Virus record (IMG/VR): IMGVR_UViG_3300042305_001747
Coordinates: 1 to 39,846 of that record
Origin: a virus
Strand: one strand, 5' to 3'
DNA: 39,846 bases
The translations under genes and the position numbers were made by a program. How positions within the stretch are numbered: the first letter of the stretch is position 1; every line of letters starts with the position of its first letter. The notes beneath the pieces were generated by a model. It was not told where the DNA came from, made no database searches, and saw only the letters and a list, made by a program, of their open reading frames with translations. Positions 1-9,005 of the stretch are shown piece after piece.

Positions 1-2198
1 CAAGAACACCTTCGGTTACACCTTCTGTCACTCCATCCATTACACCAACTAGTTCTGTTACACCATCTGTTACACCTTCGGTCACTCCATCTGTAACACC
101 TTCTGTCACTCCATCCATTACACCAACTAGTTCTGTAACACCTTCGGTGACTCCATCAAGAACACCTTCGGTCACACCTTCTGTCACTCCATCCATTACA
201 CCAACTAGTTCTGTAACACCATCTGTCACTCCATCATTAACACCGACACCTAGCTGTTTACCTTGTTATTTTTATTTAATTGAAGGAACAGGTTTTAATG
301 AGGTTTTTTACACCCAGTGTGATGGCACTTCATCTGGACTTAGTGTATATAATGGTTCGAGTGATACAATATGTGCCAGACCCAATACAATCACATTTCA
401 AAGTCCATCACCAGCACCAAATGTAACACAACAATCACAATGCGGAAACCAATGTTCACCACCAGCACCATCACCCCAACAATCACCTTCATCAACACCA
501 TCTGTCACACCATCAAGAACACCTTCAGTAACACCTTCTTTAACACCAACTAGTTCTTTAACACCTTCGGTGACTCCATCAGTTACACCATCCGTTACTC
601 CATCAAGGACACCTTCGTTAACACCAACTAGTTCTTTAACACCTTCGGTGACACCATCAAGGACACCTTCGTTAACACCAACTAGTTCTTTAACACCATC
701 AAGGACACCTTCGTTAACACCAACTAGTTCTTTAACACCATCAAGAACACCATCTTTAACACCAACATCAACACCGACACCTAGTTGTTCATTGTGTTAT
801 GAATATGAAATAAATCATGTTGGGATTGGTGGTGCGGAATATCAATTAACTGGATGCAATGGAACTGTTTTTAATTTAACTGTTCAAGGTAACGAGAATG
901 TACAAACAGTTTGTGTTAGAGAAAATAGCATAATAAAAATTTCAGGGGTACAAGGTACAATAACACCTGTATTTAATTGTGGTAACTCTTGTGCACAAAC
1001 AAGCCCAACACCAACAAGGACGGTATCAAGAACACCATCTGTCACACCATCTTTAACACCAACTAGTTCTTTAACACCATCAAGAACACCATCTTTAACA
1101 CCAACTAGTTCTTTAACACCATCAAGAACACCATCTTTAACACCAACTAGTTCTTTAACACCATCAAGAACACCATCTTTAACACCAACTAGTTCTTTAA
1201 CACCATCAAGAACACCATCTTTAACACCAACTAGTTCTTTAACACCATCGGTAACTCCATCAAGAACACCATCTTTAACACCCACTAGGTCTTTAACACC
1301 AACACCAACATCAACATGTCCTGGTGTTCAAGCTAACTGTTATGGTTATTCATTGGATAATACGGGTGGTTCAAGTCAACAATGTTGGGAATGGTATGAT
1401 TGCGATGGTACCTTCCAAAACTACTGCATTCCTGCTTTTGGTAGTTACTATATCTCTTGTGCTAGAGCGGGTTCCGTTAACAGAACGTCAGGTCCTGTTG
1501 GTCCGTTCCCTGGAGAAGATTTGGAACCATGTGGCACATATTGTGCACCAGCATCACCATCAGTTACACCATCAAGAACACCATCAGTTACACCATCAAG
1601 AACACCATCAGTTACACCATCACCAACACCATCTGTTACACGAACTGTGACACCAACACCATCAAGAACACCATCTTTAACACCAACACCAACACCGACA
1701 CCAACACCAACACCATCAATTGCGGGTTGTGTATGTAAACTTTATGAAATAGATAGTTTAACCAATAGTTCAACAGTACAAGTAAAATCTTGTTGTGACG
1801 ATACATTCTATTCAACAAGTGACTCAAATTATTGGAAACATTCTGGTAATTTTATAAGTGTTTGTTCTTGTGAAGACAACGTAACAGTAACAGGTGGTGG
1901 TAGTGCAAACTTAATAAGTGATTGTAATACCGATTGTAGTTGTTATGAAATATATGTTGCACAAGAGGACATTGATGCCAGTATAGGTGACCCAATAGTA
2001 CACTACCAATGTTGCGATGGTTCGTTTGCCACAGAAACATATTCAGCATCTGCTGGTCAATATTTTTTATGTGCTCAACACGTATTTCACTTAATGTTTA
2101 TTAAGGGTACCACATATTATTTTCCAACCGCTAGTACCTTTACCGACACCGGCCAAAATGTTGGTTGTACCTGTACAAGTTGTGGGAACGGATGTTGA
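1..2198 (+). CDS. Mucin-like Thr-Pro-Ser repeat virion-surface protein (5' partial)
   Basis: The reading frame is open from base 3, so the true start lies left of the window; the first in-window GTG is only another repeat codon. The visible 731 residues alternate long linkers built from [12 protein letters not shown] and TPTSS units with cysteine-rich modules of about 65-75 residues. The modules start near bases 253, 784, 1318, 1726 and 1935. Each resembles C-x2-C-Y-x-Y, then C-x-G-T/S, then a VC, then a final C-x3-C. The last two are fused without a linker and end in CTSCGNGC. This looks like beads on extended rods, as in phage fibres or head decorations. Two downstream genes share the plan. 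No enzymatic motif is visible. The virion-surface role is inferred from composition and context; the specific function is unknown. Confidence 0.75.
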   Translation, partial: RTPSVTPSVTPSITPTSSVTPSVTPSVTPSVTPSVTPSITPTSSVTPSVTPSRTPSVTPSVTPSITPTSSVTPSVTPSLTPTPSCLPCYFYLIEGTGFNEVFYTQCDGTSSGLSVYNGSSDTICARPNTITFQSPSPAPNVTQQSQCGNQCSPPAPSPQQSPSSTPSVTPSRTPSVTPSLTPTSSLTPSVTPSVTPSVTPSRTPSLTPTSSLTPSVTPSRTPSLTPTSSLTPSRTPSLTPTSSLTPSRTPSLTPTSTPTPSCSLCYEYEINHVGIGGAEYQLTGCNGTVFNLTVQGNENVQTVCVRENSIIKISGVQGTITPVFNCGNSCAQTSPTPTRTVSRTPSVTPSLTPTSSLTPSRTPSLTPTSSLTPSRTPSLTPTSSLTPSRTPSLTPTSSLTPSRTPSLTPTSSLTPSVTPSRTPSLTPTRSLTPTPTSTCPGVQANCYGYSLDNTGGSSQQCWEWYDCDGTFQNYCIPAFGSYYISCARAGSVNRTSGPVGPFPGEDLEPCGTYCAPASPSVTPSRTPSVTPSRTPSVTPSPTPSVTRTVTPTPSRTPSLTPTPTPTPTPTPSIAGCVCKLYEIDSLTNSSTVQVKSCCDDTFYSTSDSNYWKHSGNFISVCSCEDNVTVTGGGSANLISDCNTDCSCYEIYVAQEDIDASIGDPIVHYQCCDGSFATETYSASAGQYFLCAQHVFHLMFIKGTTYYFPTASTFTDTGQNVGCTCTSCGNGC
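484..780 (+). repeat. Irregular TPS-coding tandem repeat block
   Basis: The block encodes [17 protein letters not shown] units. ACTAGT hexamers fall at 549, 627, 681 and 723, spaced 78, 54 and 42 bases apart, so copies have expanded and contracted in whole codons. It links the first and second visible cysteine modules. A similar block occupies about 3-252 at the window edge. Confidence 0.85.
1049..1249 (+). repeat. Near-perfect 42-bp tandem repeat within the TPS linker
   Basis: Five ACTAGT hexamers at 1062, 1104, 1146, 1188 and 1230 are exactly 42 bases apart. Each unit encodes 14 residues of the type [14 protein letters not shown]. The copies are almost identical in DNA, unlike the flanking block, which points to recent expansion by slippage or recombination. 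Confidence 0.92.
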
Positions 2199-2214
2199 TA
2201 AATAAAAAATAAAC

Positions 2215-2223
2215 TATTTATTA
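2215..2223 (+). promoter_or_regulatory. TATTTATTA motif before TPS gene 2
   Basis: A one-base variant of the recurring TATTTATAA motif. It ends three bases before the ATG at 2227. It could be a late promoter giving a near-leaderless mRNA, or an AU-rich translation signal. Confidence 0.4.
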
Positions 2224-2226
2224 GAA

Positions 2227-2985
2227 ATGTCTTGTACAAACGATTTAATAACCCCAAAAGGAACATTAATATATTTTAATTCAGGTTCAATATATACGAA
2301 TTGTGATGTATATACCGGATTAACATCAACAAGTGTTACAGGTATCACAAGTTGTACAGGAATGACAACAGGTAATGTTTGTGATTTGCAAGGTATCGAC
2401 GCGAATTTAATGGAAATTTACATAAGATTGGATTGTGATGGTTGTTGCGATAAAACGTATAAAGTTAATTTGGATGAGTGTTTATGTTATTCAGGTGTAA
2501 CACCAACACCAACGTCTTCTATAACACCATCTATAACACCAACCACCACACCATCTATCACACCAACGTCTTCTATAACACCAACCACCACACCATCTAT
2601 CACACCAACGTCTTCTATAACACCATCTATAACACCAACCACCACACCATCTATAACATTAACGCCATCTCTTACACCATCGCAATCGTACAATAGTTTA
2701 GGTTTATTCTTTAGTATCGCTGCGAGTAGTACTGCAGGATGTGCGCTCTTTACAGGTGGAACGTCAGCAAATACAGAATATTTTACATTTGGGGTTAGTG
2801 CTGTTGATTTTTATACAAACCCTGTTGGAAAATCAGTATATGTTAACTCACCACCATTTGGTTTTGGATTACTTGGAACAGGATATATTGTTACATCAAA
2901 TGGATGTCGATATGAACTTATATCGGGTGTTGTTCAAAATATACAAACATGTTCACCAGGAGGAAGTTGTGCTTCACCAATTTAA
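2227..2985 (+). CDS. TPS-repeat virion-surface protein with flanking Cys-rich domains
   Basis: The product is 252 residues. Residues 1-90 form a Cys-rich domain containing CDVYTGLT, LDCDGCCDK and ECLCY. A linker at about residues 92-150 consists of TPS/TPTSS/TPTT repeats. The C-terminal domain of about 100 residues (from SYNSLGLFF to CSPGGSC) has paired cysteines. The N-terminal domain shares the YTGLT...CDG...C-x-C-Y pattern with the product at 3365-4198, which suggests homology. No signal peptide or catalytic motif is seen. The gene lies 29 bases after the larger TPS gene and is probably co-transcribed or expressed from the motif at 2215. A role as an accessory fibre or capsid decoration is inferred from context. 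Confidence 0.75.
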   Translation: MSCTNDLITPKGTLIYFNSGSIYTNCDVYTGLTSTSVTGITSCTGMTTGNVCDLQGIDANLMEIYIRLDCDGCCDKTYKVNLDECLCYSGVTPTPTSSITPSITPTTTPSITPTSSITPTTTPSITPTSSITPSITPTTTPSITLTPSLTPSQSYNSLGLFFSIAASSTAGCALFTGGTSANTEYFTFGVSAVDFYTNPVGKSVYVNSPPFGFGLLGTGYIVTSNGCRYELISGVVQNIQTCSPGGSCASPI

Positions 2986-2998
2986 CTAAAAAAATATC

Positions 2999-3337
2999 AT
3001 GGGACTAAATATTAAAATATTAAACATTGTTTATGAAACCACATATTCATTGAGATATAAATCTGGTGACCACCCATATCCCGAAAACAATAATTCAACT
3101 TTTACTCTTTATGGTACGGGATTAACAAATTCAAGTGTAACACTTACAGGATTAAGTTTTGACACACAATATTGGATAAAAATGACCGATGACTCATCAG
3201 GTAGATATATCATAAAAAATATTTATACACATGATAGCAAAGTGTATCCGTGTTATGACACAATCTGTTTTGATGTTGTGGTTCTTTGTGTGAGTCCGTC
3301 ACCTACACCTACACCTACACCATCTATAATACCATAA
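2999..3337 (+). CDS. Small beta-sandwich (FN3-like) protein with short TPTP tail
   Basis: The product is 112 residues. A stretch of the form VTLTGLSFDTQYWIKMTD resembles the E-F strand region of fibronectin type III domains (L-x-G-L-x-x-x-T-x-Y). It is followed by a CYDTICFDV segment and a short tail, [14 protein letters not shown], after which translation stops. It lies between two longer TPS-repeat genes and has the same order of beta domain, cysteines and proline-threonine tail. It may be a shortened relative whose repeat and C-terminal module were lost, or a small decoration protein. The FN3 assignment rests on pattern only. Confidence 0.65.
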   Translation: MGLNIKILNIVYETTYSLRYKSGDHPYPENNNSTFTLYGTGLTNSSVTLTGLSFDTQYWIKMTDDSSGRYIIKNIYTHDSKVYPCYDTICFDVVVLCVSPSPTPTPTPSIIP

Positions 3338-3352
3338 ATCGATATCGTTTTG

Positions 3353-3361
3353 TATTTATAA
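3353..3361 (+). promoter_or_regulatory. TATTTATAA motif before TPS gene 3
   Basis: Exact TATTTATAA ending three bases before the ATG at 3365, in a short intergenic space. It belongs to the directional motif set described in the findings. Confidence 0.5.
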
Positions 3362-3364
3362 AAA

Positions 3365-4198
3365 ATGTATAGTCAATATCAAATAACAATAAATAATTTT
3401 ACGGGACAAACACCTTGTAACGGTTATTATGTATATACTGGATTAACAACAAATATTAATAATGCTGGTTTTATAAATGAAATCACAACTCTAATACCAA
3501 TTGTTAATGGATATGTATTTACAATTGAATTATTAAGTTCAATTTCAAAAATATATTTATTTATTGAACACTGTGATGGACATGTTAATTCAGTTCCAAG
3601 TACCACACCTAAATTACAAGGTGGGTATCAAATTGTATCAGTTAATTTAACATGTAGTGATTGTTATGGAATACCATCAACTACACCTTCCGCAACACTA
3701 CAAACAACTCCATCAACTACACCTTCCGCAACACCACAAGCAACTCCATCAACTACACCTTCCGCAACTCCATCAACTACACCTTCCGCAACACCACAAG
3801 CAACCCCATCACCAACACCATCTATTACCCCATCGATAACACTTTCATTAACACCATCTGTTACCCCATCACTAACACCATCTGTTACACCAACTAATTC
3901 CTTAACACCATCTGTTACACCTTCTATTACCCCATCATTAACATCTTCTCCAACACCTTCTTTAACACCAACCCCTTCCACAAGTGAAATTTGTTGTAAA
4001 ACTTGGAGACTTACCGATTCAGGTGCTCACTATATATTTAATTGGATTGATTGTAATAATGTTTCACAGACTTGGTTCGCAGAAGGAACACCAGTATCAC
4101 CAATATCAAATGATGTTTGTGCGTGTCAAACTCCTTATATAAATACCCCACCCCCAAGCGGTTGGTCTGTTACTCTATTAAGCAATACTTGTCCATAG
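3365..4198 (+). CDS. TPS-repeat virion-surface protein 3
   Basis: The product is 277 residues. Residues 1-100 are a beta-rich domain with [14 protein letters not shown] and TCSDCYG, matching the N-terminal domain of the 2227 gene in pattern. Residues about 103-210 are a long linker that begins with [11 protein letters not shown]-type units and changes to [13 protein letters not shown]. The C-terminal module of about 65 residues ([10 protein letters not shown]...CNNVSQTW...VCACQ...SNTCP) matches the module repeated in the 1-2198 protein. The linker thus has two repeat flavours, suggesting assembly from pieces. It is probably a virion-surface fibre or decoration protein. Confidence 0.75.
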   Translation: MYSQYQITINNFTGQTPCNGYYVYTGLTTNINNAGFINEITTLIPIVNGYVFTIELLSSISKIYLFIEHCDGHVNSVPSTTPKLQGGYQIVSVNLTCSDCYGIPSTTPSATLQTTPSTTPSATPQATPSTTPSATPSTTPSATPQATPSPTPSITPSITLSLTPSVTPSLTPSVTPTNSLTPSVTPSITPSLTSSPTPSLTPTPSTSEICCKTWRLTDSGAHYIFNWIDCNNVSQTWFAEGTPVSPISNDVCACQTPYINTPPPSGWSVTLLSNTCP

Positions 4199-4221
4199 TA
4201 ATCGTGAAATTAATTTTTTAA

Positions 4222-4230
4222 TATTTATAA
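4222..4230 (+). promoter_or_regulatory. TATTTATAA motif before the large tail-like gene
   Basis: Exact TATTTATAA ending nine bases before the ATG at 4240, the only clear signal in this 41-base intergenic space. Confidence 0.5.
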
Positions 4231-4239
4231 TAAAAATAT

Positions 4240-6402
4240 ATGAGTTTTCTAAGTAATAATAATTCGGAATTCTTATCCGTTCGAATAACACAAAAAGGAA
4301 GAAATTCAATTGCAAAAGGAAATTTTAATATTTCATATTTTCAAATTGGTGATTCTGAATTTGACTATACCGTACCTTTTAATACACTAACGGGATTAAA
4401 TAACTCACCTTTTCAATCGGTATTTTCACCTTTAGACAAAGAAGGTGGAGTAAAGTATCCATATAAAATTGATGGAACCTCAACTTCAACAACATATGGT
4501 GTTCCTATTGAATCATCAACAACAGACACTTTAAGAAACGTAATGGGTCCTGCTGGATTTGTTTCACAATATTTAGAATATGATGATGTTGAATGTGTTG
4601 GAACAAGTATCGAATGCACAACACAACAAATTTCATTATCTGGATTAACGGGTGATAATAGTGTTGTTGTTCCTACCGGTACGAGTTTTAATGATTGTGA
4701 ATTTATTACAATTGTTTTTGATGGATTTAACGCCACTGACCCCAACTATCCAATTATTACTGGAGATAGTGCAAGTTTAATTTATAAAATAACAGGGATA
4801 ACAGGAAATACACTTTATATAGATAGGTCAACGCCAAATTTTAGTGGATGCACGGGTCCTGCACAAGTTATCTGTAATAAATGTGAAAATGAATACCCAA
4901 TTACAGTTCAATACAACCCAAATTGTAGACCGGAAGAAATAGACCCATCACAACAATTAAATCCGTGGACAATGAATGTTGTTTGGGGAACAAAACCTAT
5001 CGGTTTTGATGTGAATGGTACGGACGAAAATTTGACAGGTTTTACATCAAATAAACATATATCAACCAAACAATTTTTGGGGTACACCACCTCTAGTGGT
5101 CAAACGTTTACAAACCTGACAGGTGGAACAATAACTAATCCAACGTCGTTTAAAAACTCATTTAATGAAGAAATTGAGGTAACACCCGAAGAACAAAGAT
5201 GTGTCGCTGTTATTCATTATTCAGAATTAGGCGATTTAAAAAACGACCCCGAAAGATTTTTTAAATACGACGATTACATCAGTACAAACAATACTGAGTC
5301 CGATTCTTTATTGGAAGATTCATTGGGTAATAGTGTTACTGATTTAGAATATTTTGAAGTATATATCCCATTTATTCAATACCATAGAAACACAGGAACA
5401 ACTGTGGGTGGTTTATTTACAATGGATACCGTTGATTATTATGTATCATCTAAAATTAATGCGAATCAAAAAGTTAAATTTAGATATTTGGTAGATGAAT
5501 TTGCAAATAAAGTTGGTAAAATTTTTGTAAACAATAAGGTGATTATTATTGACGACCAAGAATTGATTGCTGTTATGGATTACAAATCCAATAGAAAATA
5601 CACATTACCCGCACCAAAGATTAATTTACTCCCATCTAGTTTAAGTGTTGCGGAATCGTTTTATACTGGTGGAACAGAGCAGATTGTATGGGTTACTTAC
5701 ATGTTTAGTAATTCACAGGACACTCAATTAAATTCATTACCGTGCAATTACTATGTGAAGTTAAATTTAGAATCAGACACCGATAATTCATGTAAAACAT
5801 TATACAGTACGGTTAGCAATTTGTATGTAAAATTCGATAATAATTCATTCCCTTTTATGTTTACAGGAACAACGTGTAATGCGAAGAATGGTTTAATTGC
5901 CGATAATTTTTACATATTAATACAAATAACAAACTTAGATGAATATCCGGTACCAAATCAATGGTTATCAATTAATATGACATCATACATACCCAACCAC
6001 ACTTCGGGAAACACAATAAATCCAACAAACATGGAAAATTATTCTTTTGAAATTACAAAAGATTTGTATGATAATTATTCAACTTTATTTGATTTAGAAT
6101 CGTATCTTGGTCCAATACCAAATGAACCATCAACCGACCCACAATTTGGTGACGAACAACCATTTCCCGGTAGTATAAAATTAGTAAGAGCGACCGATAT
6201 TGAAAAAATGAATTTCTTGGTCAATTTACCATCAACTCAATTTAACACAACTCAAAATCCGACATACACAAATGGTCAAGATAAAAGAATAACTGAGATT
6301 GCATTATTAAACGAAAACAAAGAAGTTTTGGTTATTGGTAAAACCGCAAATCCCGTAAAAAGAAGCGGAACACAAGTTTTTGGAATTAAAATAGATTTTT
6401 AA
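4240..6402 (+). CDS. Large structural protein, probable tail-fibre or baseplate component
   Basis: The product is 720 residues. The N terminus (RITQKGRNSIAKGNFNISYF, then QIGDSEFDY) resembles the start of phage tail-collar fibre proteins (DUF3751-like: a lysine/arginine-glycine segment followed by an I/V-GD motif). The rest is rich in beta-forming residues, Asn and Thr, with no TPS repeat and no catalytic motif. Scattered cysteines (CVGTSIEC, CTGPAQVICNKC) suggest local disulphide or metal sites. The C terminus (ITEIALLNENKEVLVIGKTA) also resembles the end of collar-fibre N-terminal domains. It closes the structural block. The class is fairly likely; the exact virion position is unknown. Confidence 0.6.
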   Translation: MSFLSNNNSEFLSVRITQKGRNSIAKGNFNISYFQIGDSEFDYTVPFNTLTGLNNSPFQSVFSPLDKEGGVKYPYKIDGTSTSTTYGVPIESSTTDTLRNVMGPAGFVSQYLEYDDVECVGTSIECTTQQISLSGLTGDNSVVVPTGTSFNDCEFITIVFDGFNATDPNYPIITGDSASLIYKITGITGNTLYIDRSTPNFSGCTGPAQVICNKCENEYPITVQYNPNCRPEEIDPSQQLNPWTMNVVWGTKPIGFDVNGTDENLTGFTSNKHISTKQFLGYTTSSGQTFTNLTGGTITNPTSFKNSFNEEIEVTPEEQRCVAVIHYSELGDLKNDPERFFKYDDYISTNNTESDSLLEDSLGNSVTDLEYFEVYIPFIQYHRNTGTTVGGLFTMDTVDYYVSSKINANQKVKFRYLVDEFANKVGKIFVNNKVIIIDDQELIAVMDYKSNRKYTLPAPKINLLPSSLSVAESFYTGGTEQIVWVTYMFSNSQDTQLNSLPCNYYVKLNLESDTDNSCKTLYSTVSNLYVKFDNNSFPFMFTGTTCNAKNGLIADNFYILIQITNLDEYPVPNQWLSINMTSYIPNHTSGNTINPTNMENYSFEITKDLYDNYSTLFDLESYLGPIPNEPSTDPQFGDEQPFPGSIKLVRATDIEKMNFLVNLPSTQFNTTQNPTYTNGQDKRITEIALLNENKEVLVIGKTANPVKRSGTQVFGIKIDF

Positions 6403-6424
6403 TTATTTACAATTAATCAAAAGT

Positions 6425-6448
6425 TTCATATATATGTTAATATATGAA
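6425..6448 (+). promoter_or_regulatory. AT-rich hairpin covering the resolvase start codon
   Basis: TTCATATAT (6425-6433) and ATATATGAA (6440-6448) are perfect inverted repeats around a 6-base loop. The ATG at 6444 lies in the right arm, so folding would hide the start. It is made only of A-T and few G-C pairs and is therefore weak; it may equally be a protein-binding palindrome. Confidence 0.35.
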
Positions 6449-7049
6449 CAATAAATTTAAAAATTCACCCAAAATTTTGGGTTTGGACATAAGTACAAAA
6501 ACCGTTGGGTTTGCATTATTTGATTTAAATAATTCTAAACTATTGGAATTAACGCATTTTTCACCAAAAATCAAACCACAACCAGAAGATAAAATTGAAG
6601 AGTTAATAAAAAAAGCGGACGCATTTAAAAAACACTTGGAAAATTATAAAGATATTGGTATCACTAGAGTTGTTATTGAAGAACCCCTTTTGAATTCAAA
6701 CAATATCTATACCGTTGGAACTTTAATTAGATACAACACAATGATTTTAAAATCATGTTATGATATTTTAAATATTGTTCCCACTTTTATATCAACATAT
6801 AACGCAAGAAAATACGCATTTCCATCTTTAATTGGAAAAAATGAAAAGGGTAAAAGTGTTTTATTTGGTGGGTTACCAAAAAATATTGATAAAAAACACT
6901 TGGTGTGGGAGAATGTAAATTCTGTTTGTCCCGAAGTTAAATGGATTTACAATAAAACAGGTGAATTAAAAAAAGAAAACTACGACATGTCTGATGCTGC
7001 AACCGCGGTTATTGGTTATGTCAATATGCAAAAATCAATTGTTGAATAA
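6444..7049 (+). CDS. RuvC-like Holliday junction resolvase / RNase H-fold nuclease
   Basis: The product is 201 residues. The N-terminal strand ILGLDISTKTVGFALFD carries the first acidic residue of the RNase H/RuvC fold. VVIEEPLL near residue 76 gives the second (Glu), and YDMSDAATAVIGY near residue 183 gives the C-terminal Asp. This matches the acidic active site of RuvC-type enzymes. Such phage proteins resolve branched replication and recombination intermediates before packaging. It heads a run of DNA-processing genes (primase, nuclease, gp47/gp46 homologues), which fits this role. The ATG chosen is the first in frame after the preceding gene. Confidence 0.75.
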   Translation: MNNKFKNSPKILGLDISTKTVGFALFDLNNSKLLELTHFSPKIKPQPEDKIEELIKKADAFKKHLENYKDIGITRVVIEEPLLNSNNIYTVGTLIRYNTMILKSCYDILNIVPTFISTYNARKYAFPSLIGKNEKGKSVLFGGLPKNIDKKHLVWENVNSVCPEVKWIYNKTGELKKENYDMSDAATAVIGYVNMQKSIVE

Positions 7050-7054
7050 TTTTT

Positions 7055-7085
7055 TTTGTTTTTCATTGTTTTTTTTGTATATTAT
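7055..7085 (+). promoter_or_regulatory. Bacteroidota-type promoter upstream of hairpin leader
   Basis: TTTG at 7055-7058, a 19-base spacer, and TATATTAT at 7078-7085 match the -33/-7 pattern of Bacteroidota vegetative promoters. Transcription would begin near 7091-7093, immediately before two hairpins and the primase gene. Confidence 0.6.
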
Positions 7086-7091
7086 GAAACA

Positions 7092-7165
7092 TAATAAGTG
7101 TTAAAGATAAATATATCTTAACACAAGGTGGGTGGTTTTTGGTGGAAACCCCCACCTTTTATTTT
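7092..7165 (+). ncRNA. Putative short structured RNA / attenuator leader
   Basis: The predicted transcript start is followed by two adjacent hairpins. The first is GTGTTAAAGATA / TATCTTAACAC (7098-7124, one bulge, 4-base loop). The second is the GC-rich terminator-like hairpin at 7125-7158. The product would be about 70 bases and almost fully structured, with no start codon for a plausible peptide. It could be a free small RNA or an attenuated leader for the primase operon. This rests on sequence pairing only; no family is recognised. Confidence 0.4.
7125..7165 (+). terminator. Strong intrinsic terminator-like hairpin before the primase gene
   Basis: AAGGTGGG-T-GGTTT (7125-7138) pairs with AAACCCCCACCTT (7146-7158) over 13 base pairs with one bulged T and a 7-base loop, followed by a T-rich stretch. 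It is the most GC-rich hairpin seen in the window. It sits after a promoter and before the primase ATG at 7200, so readthrough or a second start is needed for primase expression from this promoter. Confidence 0.7.
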
Positions 7166-7199
7166 TGGTTTTTCAATTTTTTTTCCTTATACTTTATTT

Positions 7200-8138
7200 A
7201 TGTCAAGTAAAAACTCTGAATATAAACCAATCGTCGATATTTTAATAGATATATTTGGAAACTATGACACGCACAATGATTATCGACATCAAATTTCATT
7301 TGATTGTCCGGTATGTTCTCATGAGATTAAGGGTCTGGATAATGGTGATGGTAAAGGTAATTTAGAAATTAACTACAAAAAAAACGTATTTAAATGTTGG
7401 TCTTGCGGTGATACTCACGATACACATGGTTCAATATATAAGTTGATAAAAAAATACGGTAACCAAAAACACCTAAAAAGATACGAATTATTGATGCCTG
7501 AAGAAGTCGAAGTTTTAGTTAAACCAAAAAAAGAAATAATATTACCAAAAGAGTTTATTTCAATGTATGGTCTAAGTGATGCATTTAAAAAAACACATTA
7601 TTATAGGGAATCAATTGGATATTTAAGAAATAGAAACATTACCGATGATATAATTAAAAAATTTAATATTGGTTTTGCATATGAAGGATTATACTCAAAT
7701 AGAATAATTATACCTTCATATGACCAAAGAAAAAAATTGAATTATTTTATTGCTCGTTCTTATTTACCAAGAACAAAAATGAAATACCTTAACCCATCAG
7801 TAGAAAAAGAAACCATTATTTTTAATGAATCTTTGATTGATTGGACCAAAAAAATATATTTAGTTGAAGGTGTTTTTGATTCTATTTTTTTAAACAATGC
7901 GGTACCATTGTTAGGTAAACATTTACCCGAATCTTTATTTAAAAAGATATATGATTTAGGTTGTGAAGTAACGATTATCTTAGATGGTGATGCTTGGGAC
8001 AATACTGAAAATTTATATCACAAAATGAATTGTGGAAAATTATTCGGTAAAATAAATGTTGTTAAATTACCAAAAGATAAAGACATTGCGGACTTACAGG
8101 GTAATTTAACTGAATATAAAGAATTTAAATTAGATTAA
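7200..8138 (+). CDS. DnaG-type DNA primase (CHC2 zinc finger + TOPRIM)
   Basis: The product is 312 residues. It synthesises RNA primers for lagging-strand replication. The zinc-binding domain shows CPVC near residue 34 and CWSC near residue 70. The TOPRIM domain shows YLVEGVFDS (conserved Glu) and IILDGDAW (Asp-x-Asp). The length is close to T4 gp61. An upstream in-frame GTG at 7128 would add 24 residues encoded by the terminator hairpin, so the ATG at 7200 was preferred. It ends directly against the next ATG at 8139, implying co-translation with the nuclease gene. No helicase domain is fused, so a separate helicase is expected elsewhere in the genome. Confidence 0.85.
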   Translation: MSSKNSEYKPIVDILIDIFGNYDTHNDYRHQISFDCPVCSHEIKGLDNGDGKGNLEINYKKNVFKCWSCGDTHDTHGSIYKLIKKYGNQKHLKRYELLMPEEVEVLVKPKKEIILPKEFISMYGLSDAFKKTHYYRESIGYLRNRNITDDIIKKFNIGFAYEGLYSNRIIIPSYDQRKKLNYFIARSYLPRTKMKYLNPSVEKETIIFNESLIDWTKKIYLVEGVFDSIFLNNAVPLLGKHLPESLFKKIYDLGCEVTIILDGDAWDNTENLYHKMNCGKLFGKINVVKLPKDKDIADLQGNLTEYKEFKLD

Positions 8139-8996
8139 ATGGAATTAAAAAAAATAGCACATGAAGTGCGAGAAATTATTGAAAAAAGAAAAGACAAACT
8201 TGAATTGAGTTTTATTGAAGATGAGCACATTTACTTCATGAAAGATATGAATGGAGTAATCAGAAATGATTATCCATCGGTATCTAAAGTAATTAAAAAT
8301 TTTTATGTGCCTTTTGATTCTGAATCAAAGGCATTAGAAATGTCTAATGGTAATAAAGAAAAAGCGAAAAAACTTTTAAACGAATGGGAAAAAGCGGGGA
8401 CCAATGCTACTAGTATGGGTAGTAGGGCACATTATTTTTTAGAATCTGAATTAGTTGGTCAATATGGTAACTATAAAAATGTGAGAGAACCGATATTTGA
8501 TTGTGATGATGAATCCATTGATAGAAGTAATAGTATGATTGTTGGAGGAAAAGAGTATATTGATTTAATGCATGAGAGGGGTGCCGTACTTTTAGATACT
8601 GAAATGGTATTAGGTGACCCCGAATTAGGTTATGTCGGACAACCTGATAAGGTATGGTTAATACCAAATAAAAATAAGAACTCATATGGTTTTGTAATCA
8701 CAGACTGGAAAACAAATCAAGAAAGAAAATTTCAAATTCAACATTACACAAAAAAAATGTTACCCCCTTTTGAACTTTACTATGATACCGCTTTAACGCA
8801 TTATTTTATACAATTACCCTTATATGGTAAATTACTTTTAAAAATGTTGGAAAATACTAAATTTAAAGATATTAAATTGTATGGATGTGTTGTTGTTCAT
8901 TTAAAAGACAATAAAACATTTACAGAATACAAAGTACCTCAAGAAATAACCGAAACCATTTTGAACATAAACATTAAAAATTATTTAAAAGATTAA
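8139..8996 (+). CDS. PD-(D/E)XK superfamily nuclease (RecB/Cas4-like)
   Basis: The product is 285 residues. The core motif is visible as LDTEMVL, then GYVGQPDKVWLI (the Asp of GxxD), then FVITDWKTN (the D-x-K motif), as in RecB-family and phage exonucleases. An upstream MGSRAHYFLE segment resembles the conserved G-x-x-x-H of the family's first helix. A role in trimming or resecting DNA ends fits its position between primase and the gp47/gp46 homologues. No Fe-S cysteine cluster is evident, which argues against true Cas4. Substrate polarity cannot be told from the sequence. Confidence 0.75.
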   Translation: MELKKIAHEVREIIEKRKDKLELSFIEDEHIYFMKDMNGVIRNDYPSVSKVIKNFYVPFDSESKALEMSNGNKEKAKKLLNEWEKAGTNATSMGSRAHYFLESELVGQYGNYKNVREPIFDCDDESIDRSNSMIVGGKEYIDLMHERGAVLLDTEMVLGDPELGYVGQPDKVWLIPNKNKNSYGFVITDWKTNQERKFQIQHYTKKMLPPFELYYDTALTHYFIQLPLYGKLLLKMLENTKFKDIKLYGCVVVHLKDNKTFTEYKVPQEITETILNINIKNYLKD

Positions 8997-9005
8997 AAAA
9001 AAATT

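Noticed and set aside
1049-1249. CRISPR-like array
   Set aside because: Units are directly adjacent without unique spacers and encode in-frame protein repeats.
884-1285. Long reverse-strand frame over the TPS repeats (GVKDGV repeats)
   Set aside because: It is the mirror of the 42-bp and related codon repeats, which keep all frames open; it has no start signal or sensible non-repeat domain.
7128-7199. Longer primase beginning at the GTG at 7128
   Set aside because: The extra codons are the terminator hairpin itself and encode an implausible MGGFWWKPPPF segment.
8410-8685. Reverse frame of 91 codons inside the nuclease gene
   Set aside because: Its composition is Tyr/His/Ser heavy without domain features, and the forward frame has a clear PD-(D/E)XK pattern.
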